Shown here in pieces: positions 61,010 through 64,000 of a DNA stretch of 64,000 nt; position 1 is the first letter of the stretch, and each line of letters opens with the position of its first letter. The notes under the pieces were generated by a model. The model saw nothing but the letters and a program-made list of their open reading frames with translations. It was not told where the DNA came from and ran no database searches. Location: the NCBI RefSeq assembly GCF_004115155.1, contig NZ_RDSM01000001.1:1364001-1428000 (forward strand), in the 5' to 3' direction. The DNA comes from Granulicella sibirica (GTDB lineage Bacteria > Acidobacteriota > Terriglobia > Terriglobales > Acidobacteriaceae). A program made the translations under genes and the position numbers.

Positions 61010-61624
61010 CTACGCGGCGACGCCATAGTCTGCGAGTGAAGTGCGAAGTTGCTCGGAGGAATCGAAGCGGATGGCACGCATGCCGAGCGCAACGGCTGCC
61101 TCGCAGTTCTCCTGTTTATCGTCGATAAACAGGGCGGACTGCGCGGGAAGGCCGGAGATCTCGACGGCGGCGCGGTAGATGTCGGGGTGCGGCTTCATCA
61201 CGTGGACATAGCCCGAGCAGATGAAGTAGTCGAAACAGGGTCGAAGCGCGAACGCATCCAGACGATGATCGTTGAGTTCGCGCGACTCGTTGTTGAGGGT
61301 GGCCTGGCGGTAGCGTCCGCTGTCCTTGAGAGACTTGAGGATCTCGAACGAGCCAGGGTGAAGGATCGCACTCTCCGCGCAGACGCGCGGCCAGAGGTCC
61401 TCGAAGGTGAAGGAGCGGGGGTGAACAAAGAGCGTCTGATCGAAGAAGGTTCGCGCCGAGGAAAGCCCGCGTTCCCAGTAAAAATTTGCCGCCTCATGCC
61501 GTGATTCGTAGTCCGGGAGATCGACACCAAGACCACCAAGAACCCGGGCACGCTGGTGGCGATCCCACCCGTTGGTGAGAAGCACGCCCCCGATATCCCA
61601 GAAGATCGTTCGAATGGAACTCAC
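61010..61624 (-). CDS. HAD-superfamily phosphatase
   Basis: The GTG at 61624 gives 204 residues and overlaps the stop of the SDR gene (GTGA), with GGAGGG just upstream; longer starts do not fit. HAD motifs are FWDIGGVLL (nucleophile Asp, with the usual second Asp replaced by Gly as in some HAD-IA members), TLNNES (motif II), MKPHPDIY (Lys) and LFIDDKQENC (acidic pair). It resembles phosphatases of the haloacid dehalogenase-IA type that act on small phosphorylated sugars. A house-cleaning or phosphosugar role in this group is plausible, but the substrate is unknown. zwf lies 26 bp downstream. Confidence 0.84.
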   Translation of the reverse strand: MSSIRTIFWDIGGVLLTNGWDRHQRARVLGGLGVDLPDYESRHEAANFYWERGLSSARTFFDQTLFVHPRSFTFEDLWPRVCAESAILHPGSFEILKSLKDSGRYRQATLNNESRELNDHRLDAFALRPCFDYFICSGYVHVMKPHPDIYRAAVEISGLPAQSALFIDDKQENCEAAVALGMRAIRFDSSEQLRTSLADYGVAA

Positions 61625-62475
61625 TCGCCCTCCGGGAAGTCCGCGCCGATGGTGAGCGACTCCCATTGATCGAGTTCCTGCTTCCATCCGTCGAGACGCG
61701 TGCGGAAACGCGTCAACGCGATCTTTCCAAGCAGAAGATGAAGCGGCGGTTTTTCGGCGCCAACGACATCAAGGATCGCCTGCACGGCCTTCGCCGGGTC
61801 GCCCGGCTGCTTGCCTGCCTGGTCGTGGAAGTACTCGCGCGTCTTCCCTGCGGTCGGGTCGTAGTCCGGAATCCTTGCCTCTGCCTCGACGCCGGAACGT
61901 CCCAGGAAGTCCGTGCGAAATGGGCCTGGCTCAATAATCGTAACGGCGATGCCAAGGGGCTTCAACTCAGCTGCGAGCGCCTCCGAGAAGCCTTCTACCG
62001 CGAACTTGCTCGCGTTGTAGAATCCCCAGCCGGGCGACCCGATGAGACCGCCGATCGACGAGAGGTTCACGACGTGTCCGGACTTCTGCGCTCGCAGGTA
62101 CGGAAGAACAGCACGGGTGAGTCGGATGAGCCCAAAGACGTTCGTCTCGAAGACCGGCATGTATTCGGCTTCGGTTGCCTCTTCGATGGCTCCGGCGAGG
62201 CCGTATCCGGCATTGTTGACGAGCACATCCACGCGGCCGAACTTCGTGATCGCACCAACCACCGCATTCTCGATCGAAGCAGCGCTGGTGACGTCGAGCG
62301 GAAGCACGAGGGCCGTCTGCGGAAATTCGTCTGCAAGCTCGGCGATCTGTTCCGGCTTCCTCGCCGTCGCGACCACCTTGTCTCCGCGCCGCAGAGCCCG
62401 CTCGGCAAGGTCGCGGCCAAAGCCCGTCGAGGACCCCGTGATGAACCAGACGCGTTGGTTCTTCGATTCAGTCAT
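61621..62475 (-). CDS. SDR-family oxidoreductase
   Basis: The protein (284 residues from the ATG at 62475) is a classical short-chain dehydrogenase. TGSSTGFGRDLAERALRRGDKVVATAR is the NAD(P) site, NNAG (VNNAGYGLAGAIEE) and SSIGGLIGSPGWGFYNASKFAVEGF with the catalytic Ser, Tyr and Lys follow. An upstream ATG (62529) adds 18 residues of poor fit. It resembles oxidoreductases of the SDR1/3-like group with broad substrate range. It overlaps the HAD gene (GTGA) and follows the small acidic gene. Confidence 0.9.
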   Translation of the reverse strand: MTESKNQRVWFITGSSTGFGRDLAERALRRGDKVVATARKPEQIAELADEFPQTALVLPLDVTSAASIENAVVGAITKFGRVDVLVNNAGYGLAGAIEEATEAEYMPVFETNVFGLIRLTRAVLPYLRAQKSGHVVNLSSIGGLIGSPGWGFYNASKFAVEGFSEALAAELKPLGIAVTIIEPGPFRTDFLGRSGVEAEARIPDYDPTAGKTREYFHDQAGKQPGDPAKAVQAILDVVGAEKPPLHLLLGKIALTRFRTRLDGWKQELDQWESLTIGADFPEGE

Positions 62476-62548
62476 GATTCTTTCGATGCGACAGGGCCGG
62501 TTTTCGGTGCGGAACGGAGTACGTAACAAAGGCTGATCGAGTCAACGA

Positions 62549-62692
62549 TCAGTCCTGCTCGTACTCCCAATCATCTTCCGGATCGGGTGGAACGCTATCT
62601 TCATATGTGGCCTGGAGCGATGTGTTGCGCTCGCCCGGGGCCGGAGTGTCGGTCAGCTTCTTGACCATCTCTTTCTCACTCGTGACCATCAT
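62549..62692 (-). CDS. Small acidic protein of 46-47 residues, unknown
   Basis: A short gene begins at the ATG-ATG pair 62692/62689, with AGGAG two to five bases upstream, and ends at 62549. The product is MVTSEKEMVKKLTDTPAPGE followed by a strongly acidic tail with the motif PPDPEDDWEYEQD. No signal peptide or membrane helix is present. It is not similar to anything I know. The clean ribosome site and the space between tkt and the SDR gene make it a likely real gene. Confidence 0.6.
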   Translation of the reverse strand: MMVTSEKEMVKKLTDTPAPGERNTSLQATYEDSVPPDPEDDWEYEQD

Positions 62693-62709
62693 GTCTCCTG
62701 CGATGTTGC

Positions 62710-62751
62710 GGGAGGACGGCCCGTCCAGCCTAAGTGCCGGACCGCCCTCCC
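62710..62751. terminator. Strong hairpin between tkt and the small acidic gene
   Basis: GGGAGGACGG (62710-62719) pairs with CCGCCCTCCC (62742-62751), nine of ten bases. Inside, GTCC/GGAC (62723-62726 with 62738-62741) can extend the stem. There is no T-run, so it may be a processing or stability element, or a weak terminator after tkt. Confidence 0.5.
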
Positions 62752-62762
62752 CGTTGTGTCGC

Positions 62763-64000
62763 CTACTTCTTGACCAGGCCCTTCGCCACCTCGACCACAT
62801 GCGCGGCCGAGATGCCCAGCTTGTCCTGCACCAGCGGAGCCGGAGCCGACGCACCAAACCGGTCGAGGCCGATTACCGCGCCATGACGCCCGATGTACTT
62901 GTACCAGCCCATGGTCGCGCCCGCTTCGAGTGCGATCTTCGGCACGTCGTGCGGGAACAGGGAGCTGATGTACTCCTCACCGGCTTCTTCGAGCAGTTTG
63001 AAGCTGGGCATTGAGATGACGGTCGCCAGGATACCGGCTTCCTTCAGCTCCAGCGCCGCCTTCATGATCATCGCCACTTCAGAGCCAGCCGCGACCAGGA
63101 TGACGTCCTTGCCGAACGACTCAAGCACATAAGCGCCCTTGCGGGTTCCTTCGAGCACTTTGTACTTCACCGCGTCGAGCACAGGGAGATCCTGCCGCGA
63201 GAGTGCCATGAAGCTCGCCGACTTGCGCTCAAGCGCAAGCTGCCAGCAAGCAGCGGTCTCGTTCGCATCCGCCGGTCGGAAGTCGGTGAGCTGCGGAATG
63301 GCGCGGAGGCTCATCAACTGTTCGATCGGCTGGTGCGTCGGTCCGTCTTCGCCGAGGCCGATGGTGTCGTGCGTGAAGATGTACAGCGAGTGGCAGCTCA
63401 TCAGGCCGCCCATGCGCAGCGCCGAACGGCAGTAGTCGGAGAAGGTGAAAAAGGTTGAGCCGAAGGGGATCAACCCGCCATGCGCCGCAATCCCGTTCAC
63501 CGCAGCCATCATGCCGAACTCACGCACGCCCCAGAACACATTCTTCCCCTTCGGGTCGACGTGGAAGCTGGGGGAATCCTTGAAGATGGTCTTCGTCGAC
63601 GAGGTAAGATCAGCCGCGCCGCCGAACAACTCCGGAACCGCCTTTTCGATAGCGTTCATGACCACCTGCCCAGCGTTGCGAGTCGCAACTGGCTTGTCCG
63701 GCGGGAAGACGGGAATTGCTTTCTCCCAGCCTTCGGTCATCTTCGATGAGAAACAGCGTTCGTACTGCGAGCCAAGCTCCGGGTAGGCCTTCTTGAACGC
63801 TTCGAACTTCTCCTGCCACTCAGCCTGGGCCTTGGCGCCCTTGGTTTTGGCCTCGCCCCAGTGCTTCGCAGCCTCTTCCGGAACATAGAAGGCCTTGTCC
63901 TCAGGGAAGCCGAGGTTCTTCTTGGTGGCCTTCGTCGCTTCCGGTCCGAGCGCTTCGCCGTGAACTTTGTTCGTGCCCGCCTTGGGGCTGCCGTAGCCGA
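62763..64000 (-). CDS. tkt: Transketolase, N-terminal part outside the window
   Basis: The frame is open to the window end; about 412 C-terminal residues are visible out of a normal 660 or so. The enzyme moves two-carbon units between sugar phosphates with thiamine diphosphate. Visible motifs are GSPKAGTNKVHGEALGPEA (substrate region), the pyrimidine-binding domain (GGAADLTSSTKT, VREFGMMAAVNGIAAHGG, TFFTFSDYCRSALRMGGL) and the transketolase signature GLGEDGPTHQPIEQL, then the C-terminal domain to VAKGLVKK. It is the first visible gene in this reverse-strand sugar-phosphate group; its start and promoter cannot be seen. Confidence 0.95.
   Translation of the reverse strand, partial: GYGSPKAGTNKVHGEALGPEATKATKKNLGFPEDKAFYVPEEAAKHWGEAKTKGAKAQAEWQEKFEAFKKAYPELGSQYERCFSSKMTEGWEKAIPVFPPDKPVATRNAGQVVMNAIEKAVPELFGGAADLTSSTKTIFKDSPSFHVDPKGKNVFWGVREFGMMAAVNGIAAHGGLIPFGSTFFTFSDYCRSALRMGGLMSCHSLYIFTHDTIGLGEDGPTHQPIEQLMSLRAIPQLTDFRPADANETAACWQLALERKSASFMALSRQDLPVLDAVKYKVLEGTRKGAYVLESFGKDVILVAAGSEVAMIMKAALELKEAGILATVISMPSFKLLEEAGEEYISSLFPHDVPKIALEAGATMGWYKYIGRHGAVIGLDRFGASAPAPLVQDKLGISAAHVVEVAKGLVKK

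Noticed and set aside
62714..62726. Second hairpin GGACGG-C-CCGTCC
   Set aside because: The loop would be one base, which cannot close; the longer hairpin at 62710-62751 is the only plausible structure there.
1..64000. CRISPR array, rRNA, tRNA, insertion sequence, prophage or integrase
   Set aside because: I looked for regular repeats with spacers, tRNA T-loop motifs, conserved rRNA segments and transposase motifs and found none that I could support.

Overview
The window is about 64 kb of GC-rich, gene-dense bacterial chromosome. It suggests a member of the Acidobacteriota, most likely the Terriglobia/Acidobacteriaceae (Granulicella, Terriglobus or Edaphobacter type). The reasons are two very large Oar-like TonB-dependent receptors with an N-terminal carboxypeptidase-regulatory domain, a giant TIG/IPT-repeat lipoprotein with propeller modules, DUF2252 proteins, many exported proteins of unknown function, and a chain of housekeeping genes (nadC-birA-coaX-unknown-RNA methyltransferase-comEC). 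This placement rests on gene content alone. I saw no rRNA, tRNA, CRISPR array, insertion sequence, integrase or prophage gene.

Layout. 1-16.3 kb is an envelope and sugar-uptake region: a 5'-truncated gamma-glutamyltransferase, receptor 1, an exported SGNH esterase, an OprB-like porin, a TIM-barrel sugar isomerase-like protein, receptor 2, a BBP2-like barrel, an M28 peptidase and an exported unknown. 16.4-19.5 kb holds an acetate kinase homologue and detached flagellar C-ring genes (fliM divergent from two single-SPOA genes). 19.5-23.7 kb holds an alkaline-phosphatase-superfamily protein and a TetR regulator divergent from an MBL-fold hydrolase/reductase pair, with two perfect-arm operators between them. 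23.8-32.6 kb has a PH-like membrane protein, asnS, a secreted trehalase, an exported bactofilin-like protein, valS, a DUF2252 protein and a small membrane protein.

32.7-40.3 kb is a tight forward run: nadC, birA, coaX, an unknown gene, a 23S rRNA uracil methyltransferase, comEC and a 91-residue protein. 40.3-47.5 kb is a reverse run: a second DUF2252 protein, a class A beta-lactamase, an RsbT-like kinase, an M1 aminopeptidase, a DUF6624-like protein and a methyltransferase. 47.8-56.5 kb is the glycerol region: glpK, then the TIG lipoprotein gene in the opposite direction, then glpD-glpF. Together these genes import glycerol, phosphorylate it and oxidise glycerol-3-phosphate.

57.4-64 kb is a reverse-strand sugar-phosphate group. 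Read in transcription order it is transketolase (cut by the window end), a 46-47 residue acidic peptide, an SDR, a HAD hydrolase, zwf, pgl and glk. It would phosphorylate glucose, run the oxidative pentose-phosphate steps and reshuffle the pentoses. No 6-phosphogluconate dehydrogenase or transaldolase is present here.

The points I think deserve a second look are the paired TetR operators, the duplicated TIG-propeller lipoprotein inside the glycerol locus, the split FliM/SPOA layout, the exported bactofilin-like protein, the acetate kinase with an altered phosphate-loop motif, a shared TACCCTTAAC motif placed for (near-)leaderless starts, and several strong hairpins. I did not find a clear-cut new multi-gene system.
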